In this document: one piece after another, positions 18,347-28,010 of the stretch
Layout of the letters: each line of letters opens with the position of its first letter
How positions within the stretch are numbered: the stretch's first letter is position 1
Assembly (NCBI GenBank): GCA_003152315.1
Contig: PLZV01000025.1
Span: forward strand, 143,248 to 179,451
From: Verrucomicrobiota bacterium
GTDB lineage: Bacteria; Verrucomicrobiota; Verrucomicrobiia; Palsa-1439
Direction: 5' to 3'
DNA length: 36,204 nucleotides
Made by a program: the position numbers and the translations under genes
Notes under the pieces: generated by a model
Database searches by the model: none
The model's input: the letters and a program-made list of their open reading frames with translations, nothing else
Told to the model about the DNA's origin: nothing

Positions 18347-18820
18347 ATGAACCGCGTTGGAATCGGAATCGACGTGCATCGGTTTGCCGCCGGCCGCAAG
18401 TGCATCCTGGGAGGAGTCGAAATCCCGCACGACGTTGGATTGGAAGGCCATAGCGATGCCGATGTACTGGCGCATGCCGTCGCGGATGCGTTGCTGGGAG
18501 CGGCGGCGCTGGGTGATATTGGAAAGTATTACCCGCCCAGCGACATGAAGTTCAAGGACATGAACAGCATGGTCATCGTGAAGGAGTGCGCGGAACGCGT
18601 GCGCAAGGCCGGTGGTCGCATCAACAACGTGGACGCCATGATCATTGCCCAAGCGCCCAAAATGGCGCCGCACATCCCGAAAATGCAGGAGATTCTGGGA
18701 AAAAACCTCGGCGTCGCCCCGACTCAGGTCGGGGTAAAAGCCACCACCAGTGAGCACATGGGATTCACCGGTCGCGAAGAAGGCATTGTGGTGGTGGCGA
18801 TCGCCTCGGTGGAGATGTGA
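18347..18820 (+). CDS. ispF: 2-C-methyl-D-erythritol 2,4-cyclodiphosphate synthase IspF
   Basis: The MEP-pathway enzyme that cyclises the CDP-ME 2-phosphate intermediate, releasing CMP. The 157-residue protein shows GIGIDVHRF with zinc ligands D9 and H11, the LEGHSDADVLAHAVADALLGA motif, GDIGKYYPPSD, and the C-terminal VKATTSEHMGFTGREEGI. Length and motifs match the trimeric bacterial enzyme. IspD and IspF are separate proteins here, in contrast to the fused IspDF of some alphaproteobacteria. Its stop codon overlaps the GTG start of cysS (GTGA). Confidence 0.96.
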   Translation: MNRVGIGIDVHRFAAGRKCILGGVEIPHDVGLEGHSDADVLAHAVADALLGAAALGDIGKYYPPSDMKFKDMNSMVIVKECAERVRKAGGRINNVDAMIIAQAPKMAPHIPKMQEILGKNLGVAPTQVGVKATTSEHMGFTGREEGIVVVAIASVEM

Positions 18821-20175
18821 AATTCTTCAACACGCTCACGCGGACGAAGGAAGAATTCGTTCCGCTCAAACCGCCGCACGTCGGTCTGTACACGTGCGGC
18901 CCGACCGTGTACGACTTTGTTCACATCGGCAATCTGCGTGCCTTCATGTTCGACGATTTGCTGCGCCGCTGGCTCGAATACCGGGGATTCAATGTGACGC
19001 ACGTGATGAACATCACCGACGTCGAAGACCGCATCATCAATAAGGTCCGCGAATCCGGCAAGCCGCTCAAGGAAGTCACCAACCTCTACGCGACCGCGTT
19101 CCTGGCCGACCTCGACAGACTCAACGTCAAACGCGCCCACATCATCCCCCGCGCGACCGAAGCGATCCCCGGCATGATTGCAATGATCGAAAAGCTCATC
19201 GCCGGGAACCACGCCTACGTCAGCGACGACAAATGCGTGTATTACTCGATCAAGTCGTTTCCTGAATACGGCAAGCTTTCGCACCGGCAAGTCGGTGATC
19301 AGAGCACGGCGGTTGCGCGCATCAAAAGCGATGACTACGACAAGGAAGAGATGGCCGATTTCGCGCTCTGGAAGGCGTGGGACGAGAAGGACGGCGATGT
19401 GAAATGGGACTCGCCTTGGGGCCCGGGTCGGCCGGGGTGGCACATCGAGTGCAGTGCGATGAGCATCCAACACCTCGGCGAGACGTTCGACATCCATTGC
19501 GGTGGCGAAGACCTCGTCTTTCCGCATCACGAAGATGAAATTGCCCAGAGCGAGGCCGCGACCGGGAAACCGTTCGTCCGTTACTGGTTGCACAATGCCC
19601 ACTTGCTCGTTGAAGGCAAGAAGATGAGCAAACGGTTCAACAACTACTACGCGCTTGGTGATTTGCTGGCGAAAGGTTGGAGCGGCCGTGAAGTCCGTTA
19701 CGTCCTGCTCTCCGCGCATTACCGCGACCCGCTCAACTTCACTATGGACGGCCTGCAAGCCGCACGGTCAGCATTGCAGCGGATGGATGAATTCCTACTG
19801 AAACTCGACGCGAATCCCGCCGGCATTGTTCCCGATCTTCAGTCGCGGTTCGATGCGGCGATGGACGATGACTTGAACACCAGCGCCGCGCTCGGCGCGT
19901 TGTTCGAGTTTATCCGGGAAGCCAACAAGCGGACGATTGCGGCGAGTGAAGCGGCAGCGATTCTTGCGACGTGGCAACGGATCGATCAAGTTCTGGGCTT
20001 CGGGATGCCGGTCAAATCAGAGGCGCCGGCCGAGGTGCTTGCGCTGGTCGAGGAACGGCAAGCGGCTCGCAAGGCCAAGAATTTCAAGCGTTCTGACGAG
20101 ATCCGCGATCAACTCGCGAAACAGCGCTGGGGGATCGAAGACACGCCGAAGGGCCCGCGCGCGAAACGCATTTGA
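18817..20175 (+). CDS. cysS: Cysteinyl-tRNA synthetase
   Basis: This enzyme charges tRNA-Cys. The 452-residue class I protein has the zinc and active-site start [15 protein letters not shown] (C27; HIGN at 36-39), the selectivity region [20 protein letters not shown] with further zinc ligands, [19 protein letters not shown], and the KMSKR loop at 269-273. The C-terminal DALR-type helical domain ends with [20 protein letters not shown] and a basic tail. It starts with GTG at 18817, overlapping the ispF stop by three bases. It is the last gene of the block; the next gene is convergent, 43 bases away, with no clear terminator between. Confidence 0.96.
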   Translation: MKFFNTLTRTKEEFVPLKPPHVGLYTCGPTVYDFVHIGNLRAFMFDDLLRRWLEYRGFNVTHVMNITDVEDRIINKVRESGKPLKEVTNLYATAFLADLDRLNVKRAHIIPRATEAIPGMIAMIEKLIAGNHAYVSDDKCVYYSIKSFPEYGKLSHRQVGDQSTAVARIKSDDYDKEEMADFALWKAWDEKDGDVKWDSPWGPGRPGWHIECSAMSIQHLGETFDIHCGGEDLVFPHHEDEIAQSEAATGKPFVRYWLHNAHLLVEGKKMSKRFNNYYALGDLLAKGWSGREVRYVLLSAHYRDPLNFTMDGLQAARSALQRMDEFLLKLDANPAGIVPDLQSRFDAAMDDDLNTSAALGALFEFIREANKRTIAASEAAAILATWQRIDQVLGFGMPVKSEAPAEVLALVEERQAARKAKNFKRSDEIRDQLAKQRWGIEDTPKGPRAKRI

Positions 20176-20218
20176 CGACGATAGTCATCAACCGATAAGA
20201 GGGCTGCCATCTGCCTGG

Positions 20219-22001
20219 TCAAGGCGGGCGGTTTGCTGATCGTTCGGCGGCAGGCATGGGCGATGTTGTGGAGCCCGCGGTAGTGAAGGAATCCAGCTTT
20301 AAGATTTGCTTCGCAGCCCGTGTTTGAACAATGCCGACGTTGGGAGCCAACCAGTCCTGCCACCTCGTAACGGTTGATTTACGGCCGGACGTGCGCACGA
20401 CGAGATGGTAGGAGATTGGGAACGCGTTGAAGGTGCCGGCGGGCACAGTGATTTTGCGCTGTTTGCCCACGCTGACCGTCAGTGTTGCCGGCAGACCATC
20501 GCCACTGTCGTACGAGGCGTAGGTCTTGATGACCCAACGTCGAACCAGGCTTGCGGGATTATTCGCGATAACCAACGGATCCCAGAATTCGAGGACATGG
20601 CCGGACGATTCCATGCTCACGATGGCCTCGGCGTTTGTAATGACCGGTTCGGTGGTCCGCTCGACTTGGCCATCCTGTGTGTCCTCTACAATATAGGCGG
20701 GTGCTGGCTTGGTGGTATAGTCGACGCTGGTAATTACGCGACGGAGAGAGCCAACCGTCTTCCCCTGTCGGACCTGGTAGATGAACACGTTGCTAACGCC
20801 CAATCCGAAATAGGCGCCCACATCATAGGCCGCCGGCGTGGCACGTGAGTTTTCATATGCGCCCAAGTCGGGGTTGGACCCAGGGGGATCTGCCCGAAGA
20901 TGTCCGTCGAAATCTGCGGGTGGGGCATTGTTCGTACCTGCACCGATGCACGGGCTGGTCTCGTTCAAGTGGTAGTCGCCGGTGGACGGATTTACAAAAA
21001 GAGGATTGACCGCCATATTGCCGTCGGTTCCAGTCCGATCAGCAAGGTTGTAATAATCGATATCGTTCAGCCACATGTCGTTGTTGCGGATCTCAACGGC
21101 TTCTGACTGGATGGCGCCGTGACACTGGGTAAAGATGTTGTTGACGATGTGCGTGTTCGTTCCGCCGTTCTGCATCCAGATGGTTCCCCCCGCAAATGTA
21201 TTGTTGCGGACCAGGAGAACCGGGCCTCCGTCCAGGTCCACGTTGATTTGTCCATTCAGCAGGTTATTGCTAATCTCATCGATGGCGTTCGACGTCGATC
21301 CTAATGACTCCAGCAACATCCCGCCCTTGATAAGGTTCGCCGTGGTCCGGAACCCGATCGTGCCGCCACCCAAATCGAAAGTGTCAATGCATTCGGAATC
21401 AAGAAGCGTATTGTTGATGATCAGGGGGACGAACTCTGTAAATAAAGGCCCACTCGTGAGGAGCCTTGAATCGTATTGTTGGAGATAACGCCAGAAAAGC
21501 CCGCAAGGGAAATGCCCTGGCCGGAGTTATCGCGAACGATGTTATTGAGAAGCTGAGCGGAGCCAGACGCGCTTATGCCCGCGCCCAGACCAAAATTGTC
21601 GGCACCCGTTGCATGTTGGATCGTAAATCCATCCAACATACCGCCGGCACAAGTCACTACACTGCCCCTTGCATTGCTGCCATCAATGATCGTGTTGGTC
21701 GCCCGAATTCGCTTTGCAGCGTCAGCTCTTTGCCGCCGAAGTCGACTGATTCCAGGTAGGTTCCGGCTGCCACACGCACCACACCACTCGTGGCGACCGC
21801 GTTGACGGCATCCTGAATATGGGCGAAAGCGTCCTGGCCAAACACATGTCCGCCGACCGGATCGCCGGGGTTTGCGCTCGCCCAACCTTGATCGACCCAC
21901 GCCTCCGTGAGTTCAGCGCGAGAAACCGCCGCAAAGATGTGCAAATAAAACGCCGCAGTGGTGGCGCAAACGATCAGGAAGATGTTGCCCTTTGAATTCA
22001 T
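20219..22001 (-). pseudogene. Exported right-handed beta-helix repeat protein, interrupted by two 1-base frameshifts
   Basis: Read from ATG 22001, the gene encodes a signal peptide (FLIVCATTAAFYLHIFAAVSRA), an N-terminal WVDQGWASANPGDP...FAHIQDAVNAV segment, a parallel beta-helix with repeated NN-type turns (LLNNIVRDNSGQGI, ISNNTI, IINNTLLDSECI, ISNNLLNGQI, LVRNNTFAGG), and a C-terminal domain with VPAGTFNAFPISYHL resembling DUF3108-like domains. The frame is lost twice. One base is missing in a C/G run at 21702-21704, where LQSEF should run into ATNTIIDG. Another is missing in the five-G run at 21424-21428 of the plus strand, where LQSSSP should run into LIINNT. Adding one base at each run restores one open frame of 594 residues. 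Similar proteins are surface or polysaccharide-binding; the function here is unknown. Confidence 0.8.
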
Positions 22002-22031
22002 CGGTACAACCCGCCTCGTCCTAGAACACTT

Positions 22032-22060
22032 AGAATATCTGCCTCCCAGCGCCATGTCAA
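22032..22060 (-). promoter_or_regulatory. Strong sigma-70 promoter of the beta-helix gene
   Basis: On the minus strand a perfect TTGACA (22060-22055) is followed, after exactly 17 bases, by TATTCT (22037-22032). The predicted start of transcription, near 22025, gives a leader of about 24 bases before the ATG at 22001. This is the best promoter match in the window. It drives the gene now broken by two frameshifts. Confidence 0.7.
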
Positions 22061-22199
22061 CATCCCGATATCCGGCCAAACCACGACGAAATCGCTGGCG
22101 GAGGCACGGTTTTCATCATACCTGTGAAGCCTTGCTTCGCAATCGGTTGTGTTGTTATCTTCCACATCGCCACAATTATCCGGACCGAGCATCAAGAAA

Positions 22200-24269
22200 A
22201 TGACCAAACGCTATCCGCCGATCAATCCCAAGTGTCCGCATTTCCTTCACGGCGGCGATTACAACCCCGAACAGTGGCTACGTTCGCCGGAGGTGCTGAA
22301 AGACGACCTGCGGTTGATGAAGCTCGCGCACTGCAATACGGTGTCGGTCGGCATCTTCTCGTGGGTGGCGCTGGAACCGGAAGAAGGCCGGTTCAACTTC
22401 GATTGGCTCGACCGAGTGCTGGACAATCTCGCGAAGGATGGAATGTTCGCGGTTCTCGCCACACCCAGCGGTGCGCGGCCAGCATGGATGTCGCAAAAGT
22501 ATCCGGAAATCCTGCGCATGAATGCGGACCGTGTTCGTATCCTGCATGGCGCCCGCCACAATCACTGTTACACGTCGCCGGTTTATCGAGAGAAAACAGC
22601 GCTTATCAATCACAAGTTGGCTGAGCGGTATAAGGATCATCCTGCCTTGCTGCTGTGGCATCTCTCGAACGAGTACGGCGGCGAGTGCCACTGCCCGTTG
22701 TGTCAGGACGCGTTTCGTGCGTGGCTCAAACAGCGGTATACGTCGCTTGATGCCTTGAATCAGGCGTGGTGGACCGCCTTTTGGAGTCACACGTACACCG
22801 ATTGGTCGCAAGTTGAATCGCCGGCGCCCCATGGCGAATGGGCGGTTCACGGCCTCAACCTCGACTGGAAACGGTTCGTCACCCACCAAACGACCGACTT
22901 TATGAAACACGAGATCGCACCACTTCGCGAGATCACGCCGAACGTGCCGGTGACCACGAACATGATGGGCACCTACGCCGGCCTGGATTATTGGAAAGTG
23001 GCGCCAGAATTGGATGTGGTTTCCTGGGACAGCTATCCCACATGGCACGGGCAGGAAGAAGATTGGCGGCTGGGGAGTTCGGTCTCATTTATCCACGACA
23101 TTTATCGCTGCCTGAAGGGCGGCAAGCCGTTCCTATTGATGGAGAGCACGCCGAGCATCACGAATTGGCAGGAGGTCTGCAAGCTCAAGCGCCCCAACAT
23201 GCACCGGCTCTCTTCGTTGCAGGCGGTAGCCCACGGCGCGGACACGGTGCAGTACTTCCAATGGCGCAAGAGCCGCGGCTCGTTCGAGAAGTTTCACGGC
23301 GCGGTCGTCGATCATGTCGGCCACGAGCACACGCGCACGTTCCACGATGTCGCGGAGGTGGGAGAGATCCTGGAGAAACTGGACGCGGTTGTCGGCGCGA
23401 CGATTCGTCCGGAAGTGGCGGTCATCTACGACTGGGAAAACGAGTGGGTCATTGGCGACTTGCAGGGACTATCGCGGAAGCGGCGGGACTACGGCGGGAC
23501 TTGCGTTGCGCAGTATCGGCCGTTTTGGTCGCGCGGCGTACCCGTGGATGTGATCAACATGGACGGTGACTTTGCCGGCTACAAGCTGTTGGTTGCTCCC
23601 ATGCTTTACATGGTGCGGCCGGGCGTCGCGGAGCGAATGGAGAGATTTGTGAAACGGGGGGGAGTGTTCGTCGCGACTTACTGGAGCGGGATCGTCAATG
23701 AAAGCGATCTTTGCTTCCACGGCGGCTTTCCCGGACCGCTGCGGAAGACACTCGGCATTTGGTCCGAGGAAATCGACGCGTTGCACGAGGGGCAGACGAA
23801 TGTAGTCGTGCCCGTCGCGAAGAACGGCCTTGGCCTCACTGGCCGGTACCAGGCGCGCGACCTGTGCGACCTCATTCATGCCGAAACTGCCGAGGTACTG
23901 GCCAAATACGGTGCGGACTTCTACAAGGGCCGTCCAGCTTTAACTGTGAACACGCTCGGCAAGGGGCAGGCGTATTACATTGCGTCACGCAATGACGACC
24001 GTTTTCATGACGACTTTTACGGCGCCCTTGTACGTCAGCTCGAACTGAAGAGAGTTCTCAATGCCAACCTGCCCAAAGGCGTCACCGCCCAGATGCGTAC
24101 TGACGGTGAGCATGACTTTGTGTTCCTGCTAAATTTTCAGCCTGCGACCCGCAAGGTGAATCTCAGCCGCGAAGCGTTCACAGACATGACCAGCGGCCAG
24201 AACGTCAAAGGCAACGTGACCTTGCCCGCTTACGGTTCGCTGATTTTGTGTCGTCCGCATGCCGCGTAG
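22200..24269 (+). CDS. Beta-galactosidase, glycoside hydrolase family 42
   Basis: A 689-residue GH42 enzyme that hydrolyses terminal beta-galactosides. The TIM-barrel domain starts with FLHGGDYNPEQW. The acid/base glutamate is E158 in LWHLSNEYGGECHC and the likely nucleophile is E315 in FLLMESTPSITNWQ. C123 and the cluster C163, C165 and C168 correspond to the structural zinc site of many GH42 enzymes. A trimerisation domain (about 400-600) and a small C-terminal beta-domain follow. There is no signal peptide, so it is cytoplasmic. The ATG at 22200 is preferred over an in-frame ATG at 22149, which adds unconserved residues. It is divergent from the beta-helix gene and has no transporter or regulator beside it, so the natural substrate cannot be inferred from context. 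Confidence 0.93.
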   Translation: MTKRYPPINPKCPHFLHGGDYNPEQWLRSPEVLKDDLRLMKLAHCNTVSVGIFSWVALEPEEGRFNFDWLDRVLDNLAKDGMFAVLATPSGARPAWMSQKYPEILRMNADRVRILHGARHNHCYTSPVYREKTALINHKLAERYKDHPALLLWHLSNEYGGECHCPLCQDAFRAWLKQRYTSLDALNQAWWTAFWSHTYTDWSQVESPAPHGEWAVHGLNLDWKRFVTHQTTDFMKHEIAPLREITPNVPVTTNMMGTYAGLDYWKVAPELDVVSWDSYPTWHGQEEDWRLGSSVSFIHDIYRCLKGGKPFLLMESTPSITNWQEVCKLKRPNMHRLSSLQAVAHGADTVQYFQWRKSRGSFEKFHGAVVDHVGHEHTRTFHDVAEVGEILEKLDAVVGATIRPEVAVIYDWENEWVIGDLQGLSRKRRDYGGTCVAQYRPFWSRGVPVDVINMDGDFAGYKLLVAPMLYMVRPGVAERMERFVKRGGVFVATYWSGIVNESDLCFHGGFPGPLRKTLGIWSEEIDALHEGQTNVVVPVAKNGLGLTGRYQARDLCDLIHAETAEVLAKYGADFYKGRPALTVNTLGKGQAYYIASRNDDRFHDDFYGALVRQLELKRVLNANLPKGVTAQMRTDGEHDFVFLLNFQPATRKVNLSREAFTDMTSGQNVKGNVTLPAYGSLILCRPHAA

Positions 24270-24308
24270 GTTGACAATCGGTGGCGGGTATGGTGAGTTA
24301 GCGGTGCC

Positions 24309-25422
24309 ATGATTGAAGATTTCAAGAACAAGGTGAGCGACTTGCGCGAACGCCATCAGGCGTTAACGAGGTATCTTTGACGTCGATAAACAACGCGCTC
24401 GCCTCGTCGAGCTAGAGAATATCATGGCCGGCCCGACCTTTTGGGCCGATCAAGCCAAAGCCCGCATTACTCTGGACGAGGCGTCCACGATACGCCGTAA
24501 ACTCGACACGCAGGCGTTCCTCGACCAGAAAATCTCCGACGCGGCAATGCTCATCGACCTCGGTGAAACGGAGCAGGGGATCGCGGCGGAGGTCAATGCT
24601 GCCGAGCAGAAGTTCAATCAGTTCGAGCTGGAAAACCTGTTGGCCCAGGAAAACGACAAATCCAACGCCATCTTCAGCATCCATGCGGGCGCGGGTGGCA
24701 CGGAGAGTTGTGATTGGGCGAACATGCTTCTGCGCATGTACCAGCGTTACAGCGAATCGCGCGGTTTCAAGGTCGACCTGGTAGACATCCAGGCCGGCGA
24801 TGAAGCGGGCATCAAGAGTGTCACCATGCTGGTGACCGGCGACTACGCCTACGGTTATCTGAAAGCCGAGCGCGGGGTGCATCGGCTCGTGCGAATTTCG
24901 CCGTTCGACTCGAACAAGCGCCGTCACACGTCCTTTGCCAGCGTGGACGTGATCGCGGAGTTGGGAGCTTCGGTCGAAATCGAAATCAAGATGGAGGACG
25001 TGCAAGTGGACACATTCCGGTCCGGCGGCAAGGGCGGACAGAATGTGAACAAGGTTGAGACGGCGATCCGTATGACGCACTTGCCGACCGGCATCGTGGT
25101 CCAGTGCCAAAACCAGCGCAGCCAGTACCAGAACCGTGAGTTGGCGATGGCGATGTTGAAGTCGCGCCTCTACGAAAAGGAACAGGACGAAAAACGCGCC
25201 GCGATGGAAAAATACTACGGCGAGAAGGGCGCGATGGCGTGGGGCAACCAGATCCGCAGCTATGTGTTACAGCCGTACCAAATGGTCAAGGACCTGCGCA
25301 CCGGCCACCAAACCAGCGACGTGCAGGGCGTCATGGACGGCGATATTCATCCATTCATCAGTGCCTGGCTCAAAGCCGGCCAGCCGCGCAATCGCAAGCA
25401 GGGTGTGACGGATGAAGAGTAA
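24309..25422 (+). CDS. prfB: Peptide chain release factor 2, with programmed +1 frameshift
   Basis: RF2 ends translation at UGA and UAA. The gene is read from ATG 24309 to CTT (24375-24377), meets an in-frame TGA (24378-24380), and continues in the +1 frame from GAC at 24379, giving about 370 residues. The site TATCTTTGAC is the classical RF2 slippery site, with AGG directly before it. The protein has the RF2-specific SPF tripeptide (197-199, ISPFDSNKRRHTSF) and the GGQ motif (242-244, SGGKGGQNVNKVETA). Cellular RF2 level would thus control its own synthesis. A perfect TTGACA lies at 24271-24276, 32 bases before the start, but with a poor -10 box. The end overlaps trpC by 11 bases. An ATG at 24424 would lack the conserved N-terminus. 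Confidence 0.95.
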
Positions 25423-26209
25423 AGGAAATATCCGCGACACAATTGTTGCCGAGAAAAAGCTGGAAGTGGCCAAGCTGCGTCCGCAGGCGGGTAAATTGAA
25501 GCAAGCGGCTGCGTCGCGCAAAGACTTTCGCGACTTCGCGGGTGCGTTGCGTCGGGACGACGGCGTTGCACTGATCGCGGAAGTCAAGAAGGCCTCGCCG
25601 TCAGCAGGCGTAATTCTAAAAGATTTTGATGCGATTCGCATCGCTCGTGACTATGAGGGCGCGGGCGCTTCGGCGCTGTCGGTGTTGACCGATGAGAAGT
25701 TTTTTCAGGGGCATGTCGAGTATTTGCAATTGATCCGCGATGCGGTGCGGTTGCCGCTGCTGCGAAAGGATTTCATAATCGATGAATTGCAAATTCATGA
25801 GTCGGTCGCGCGTGGCGCCGATGCGATTCTGCTAATTGTGGCGATTCTCGATGACGCGCAACTGAAAGGGTTTCGCGAGTTGGCGTCGCAACTCCGATTG
25901 GCGTCCCTAGTGGAAGTACATGACGAAGAGGAGCTGGATCGCGCGCTGGCGTCCGGGGCGGAGATTATCGGCGTGAACAATCGCGACCTACGCGATTTCT
26001 CGGTGAGCCTGGCGACGACCGAGAAACTTGCGGCGAAATTAAAAAAGGGGATGTGTGGTAAGCACACGCTGGTTGCCGAGAGCGGCATTCATACGCGCGC
26101 CGACGTCGAACGCGTCGCGAAAGCCGGCGTGAACGCCATCCTTGTTGGCGAATCATTGATGCGGAGCGGGGACATTACGGGGAAAGTGAAAGAGCTGCTT
26201 GGTAAATGA
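25412..26209 (+). CDS. trpC: Indole-3-glycerol phosphate synthase
   Basis: This enzyme closes the indole ring in tryptophan synthesis. The 265-residue single-domain protein shows the TIM-barrel markers of TrpC: ALIAEVKKASPSAGVI, YEGAGASALSVLTDEKFFQG, LPLLRKDFIIDELQIHESVARGADAILLI, IIGVNNRDLRDFSVSL, LVAESGIHTRADV and AILVGESLMRSGD. It overlaps prfB by 11 bases at its start and trpF by 4 bases (ATGA) at its end. No leader peptide or tryptophan-rich attenuator is visible upstream, since prfB occupies that space. Confidence 0.96.
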   Translation: MKSKGNIRDTIVAEKKLEVAKLRPQAGKLKQAAASRKDFRDFAGALRRDDGVALIAEVKKASPSAGVILKDFDAIRIARDYEGAGASALSVLTDEKFFQGHVEYLQLIRDAVRLPLLRKDFIIDELQIHESVARGADAILLIVAILDDAQLKGFRELASQLRLASLVEVHDEEELDRALASGAEIIGVNNRDLRDFSVSLATTEKLAAKLKKGMCGKHTLVAESGIHTRADVERVAKAGVNAILVGESLMRSGDITGKVKELLGK

Positions 26210-26823
26210 ATACCAAGATCAAAATCTGCGGGACGACGAATCTGAATGACGCGCTGTTGGCGGTGGAACTCGGGGCGGATGCGCTCGGCTTCATTTTTTA
26301 TCCGAAAAGCCCGCGTTCCATCACCGTGAGCGAGGCGGCCAATATCTGTAATGCCTTGCCGCCGTTCGTGATAAAGGTGGGTGTATTTGTGAATGAACTG
26401 GAGTACGAGATCGAGAAGGCCTTGAGCGAGTGCCTCCTCAACGTGCTTCAGTTTCATGGAGATGAGCCGCCTGGCTTCTGTCAAAAGTTTGCCGCCAAGT
26501 CGATCAAGGCCATTCGCGTGCGCGATGACGAATCGTTGCGCATGGCCGCGGAGTACGATGTTGACGCGCTCTTGTTGGATACCTACACTGACGAATCCCG
26601 AGGTGGCACGGGCAAGACGTTTGACTGGTCGCTGGCGCTGAAGGCGAAAGAGATCGGCATGCCGATCATCCTTTCGGGCGGATTGACCACGGCCAACGTG
26701 CAGGAAGGCATTCGGCGCGTTCGGCCCTACGCGGTGGATGTGGCCAGCGGGGTGGAGCGCGAGCCCGGCAAGAAGGATCCGGAGAAACTGCGGAGATTCA
26801 TCGAATTGTGCAAAAGCACCTGA
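26206..26823 (+). CDS. trpF: Phosphoribosylanthranilate isomerase
   Basis: Converts phosphoribosylanthranilate to the carboxyphenylamino-deoxyribulose phosphate used by TrpC. The 205-residue TIM-barrel protein begins [28 protein letters not shown], with the catalytic Cys near residue 7. It continues with [30 protein letters not shown] (catalytic Asp) and [13 protein letters not shown], then [15 protein letters not shown]. All are diagnostic. TrpC and TrpF are separate genes here, not fused as in E. coli. The start overlaps trpC by 4 bases and the end overlaps trpB by 16 bases. Confidence 0.95.
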   Translation: MNTKIKICGTTNLNDALLAVELGADALGFIFYPKSPRSITVSEAANICNALPPFVIKVGVFVNELEYEIEKALSECLLNVLQFHGDEPPGFCQKFAAKSIKAIRVRDDESLRMAAEYDVDALLLDTYTDESRGGTGKTFDWSLALKAKEIGMPIILSGGLTTANVQEGIRRVRPYAVDVASGVEREPGKKDPEKLRRFIELCKST

Positions 26824-28010
26824 CAAACGTACCGGACAAGGGCGGCCACTTTGGGCCGTACGGCGGCATGTTCGTGCCGGAGACCTTGATGGAGCCGTTG
26901 CACGAGTTGACCCGCGAGTACGAGAAGGCGCGACGCGACAAGAAGTTCCGGGATGAACTGGCCTATTACCTCCGGGAGTACGCGGGTCGTCCCACACCGT
27001 TGTACTTCGCCGAACGCATGACGCGCGAGCTGGGCGGACCGAAGATTTATCTCAAGCGCGAAGATCTCCTCCACACGGGCGCGCACAAGATCAATAATAC
27101 GCTCGGCCAGATTCTCCTCGCCAAGCGCATGGGCAAGAAGCGCATTATCGCCGAGACCGGTGCCGGGCAGCACGGCGTCGCCACCGCGACGGTGGCGGCG
27201 ATGTTTGGCATGGACTGCGTCGTCTACATGGGCGCGGTGGACATGGAACGCCAGTCATTGAATGTCTATCGCATGCAACTGCTGGGTGCGGAAGTGCGCG
27301 CGGTCCACGCGGGCCAGAAGACGCTCAAGGAAGCCATCAACGAAGCGATGCGCGATTGGGTGACGAACGTCCGCACGACCCACTACATCCTCGGTAGCGT
27401 CCTCGGGGCGCATCCGTACCCGATGATGGTGCGCGATTTTCAGAGCGTGATTGGACGCGAAGCGCGGCGGCAGATTTTGGAGAAGGAAGAACGGTTACCG
27501 GACGAACTGGTCGCATGCGTCGGCGGCGGCAGCAACGCCATCGGGTTGTTTCATGCCTTCCTGAACGACAAGGGCGTGCGCATGGTCGGTGTCGAAGCCG
27601 GTGGAGAAGGAATCCGCGCGGGCAAACATGCGGCCCGTTTCCAAAAAGGCGGGTCGCTCGGCGTGTTGCAAGGGACGCGCACGTTCGTGTTGCAGGACGA
27701 CGATGGACAGATCATGCTTACGCATTCCGTCTCGGCCGGGCTCGATTACGCGGCGGTCGGTCCAGAGCACAGTTATCTGCGTGATTTGAAGCGCATTGAG
27801 TACACGTATGCGACGGACGATGAGGCGCTGGAAGCCGCCAAATTCTGTTCGCGAATCGAGGGGATCATTCCCGCGTTGGAGTCTGCGCACGCGGTTGCGT
27901 ACGTAATGAAGAACGCCGGGAAGATCGGCAAGGACGCCATCGTGATTGTCAACCTCAGCGGCCGGGGCGACAAGGATGTCAGCCAAATGGCGCGGCTGTT
28001 GAAACTATGA
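26808..28010 (+). CDS. trpB: Tryptophan synthase beta subunit
   Basis: The PLP enzyme that joins indole and serine. The 400-residue protein (TrpB1 type) has the PLP lysine K94 in [13 protein letters not shown], the phosphate loop [10 protein letters not shown], and the substrate region [10 protein letters not shown] and EHSYLRD. The GTG start at 26808 lies within trpF and gives the conserved N-terminal [19 protein letters not shown]. The alpha subunit gene trpA, usually directly downstream, is not here; a small zinc-ribbon protein gene overlaps the stop instead. TrpB1 normally works as a complex with TrpA, so trpA is expected elsewhere in the genome. Confidence 0.97.
   Translation: MQKHLTNVPDKGGHFGPYGGMFVPETLMEPLHELTREYEKARRDKKFRDELAYYLREYAGRPTPLYFAERMTRELGGPKIYLKREDLLHTGAHKINNTLGQILLAKRMGKKRIIAETGAGQHGVATATVAAMFGMDCVVYMGAVDMERQSLNVYRMQLLGAEVRAVHAGQKTLKEAINEAMRDWVTNVRTTHYILGSVLGAHPYPMMVRDFQSVIGREARRQILEKEERLPDELVACVGGGSNAIGLFHAFLNDKGVRMVGVEAGGEGIRAGKHAARFQKGGSLGVLQGTRTFVLQDDDGQIMLTHSVSAGLDYAAVGPEHSYLRDLKRIEYTYATDDEALEAAKFCSRIEGIIPALESAHAVAYVMKNAGKIGKDAIVIVNLSGRGDKDVSQMARLLKL

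Noticed and set aside
18724-19758. A 344-codon minus-strand frame opposite cysS
   Set aside because: Shadow of cysS; its composition is Val/Arg/His/Asp-rich, as expected for antisense of GC-rich coding DNA.
20176-20218. Bidirectional terminator between the convergent cysS and beta-helix genes
   Set aside because: I found no stable hairpin with a T-run on either strand.
24271-24299. TTGACA before prfB as a full promoter
   Set aside because: The -35 box is perfect, but at spacings of 16-18 bases no acceptable -10 box follows (TGAGTT matches poorly). It is noted in the prfB entry only.
24378-24380. In-frame TGA near the start of prfB as a sequencing error or pseudogene sign
   Set aside because: The exact TATCTTTGAC context and the +1 continuation match the known RF2 programmed frameshift.
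24270-25412. Tryptophan attenuator or T-box before trpC
   Set aside because: trpC overlaps prfB, and no Trp-rich leader or T-box-like sequence is visible.
24424-25422. ATG 24424 as the start of prfB
   Set aside because: It would remove the conserved N-terminal helix that is encoded upstream across the frameshift.
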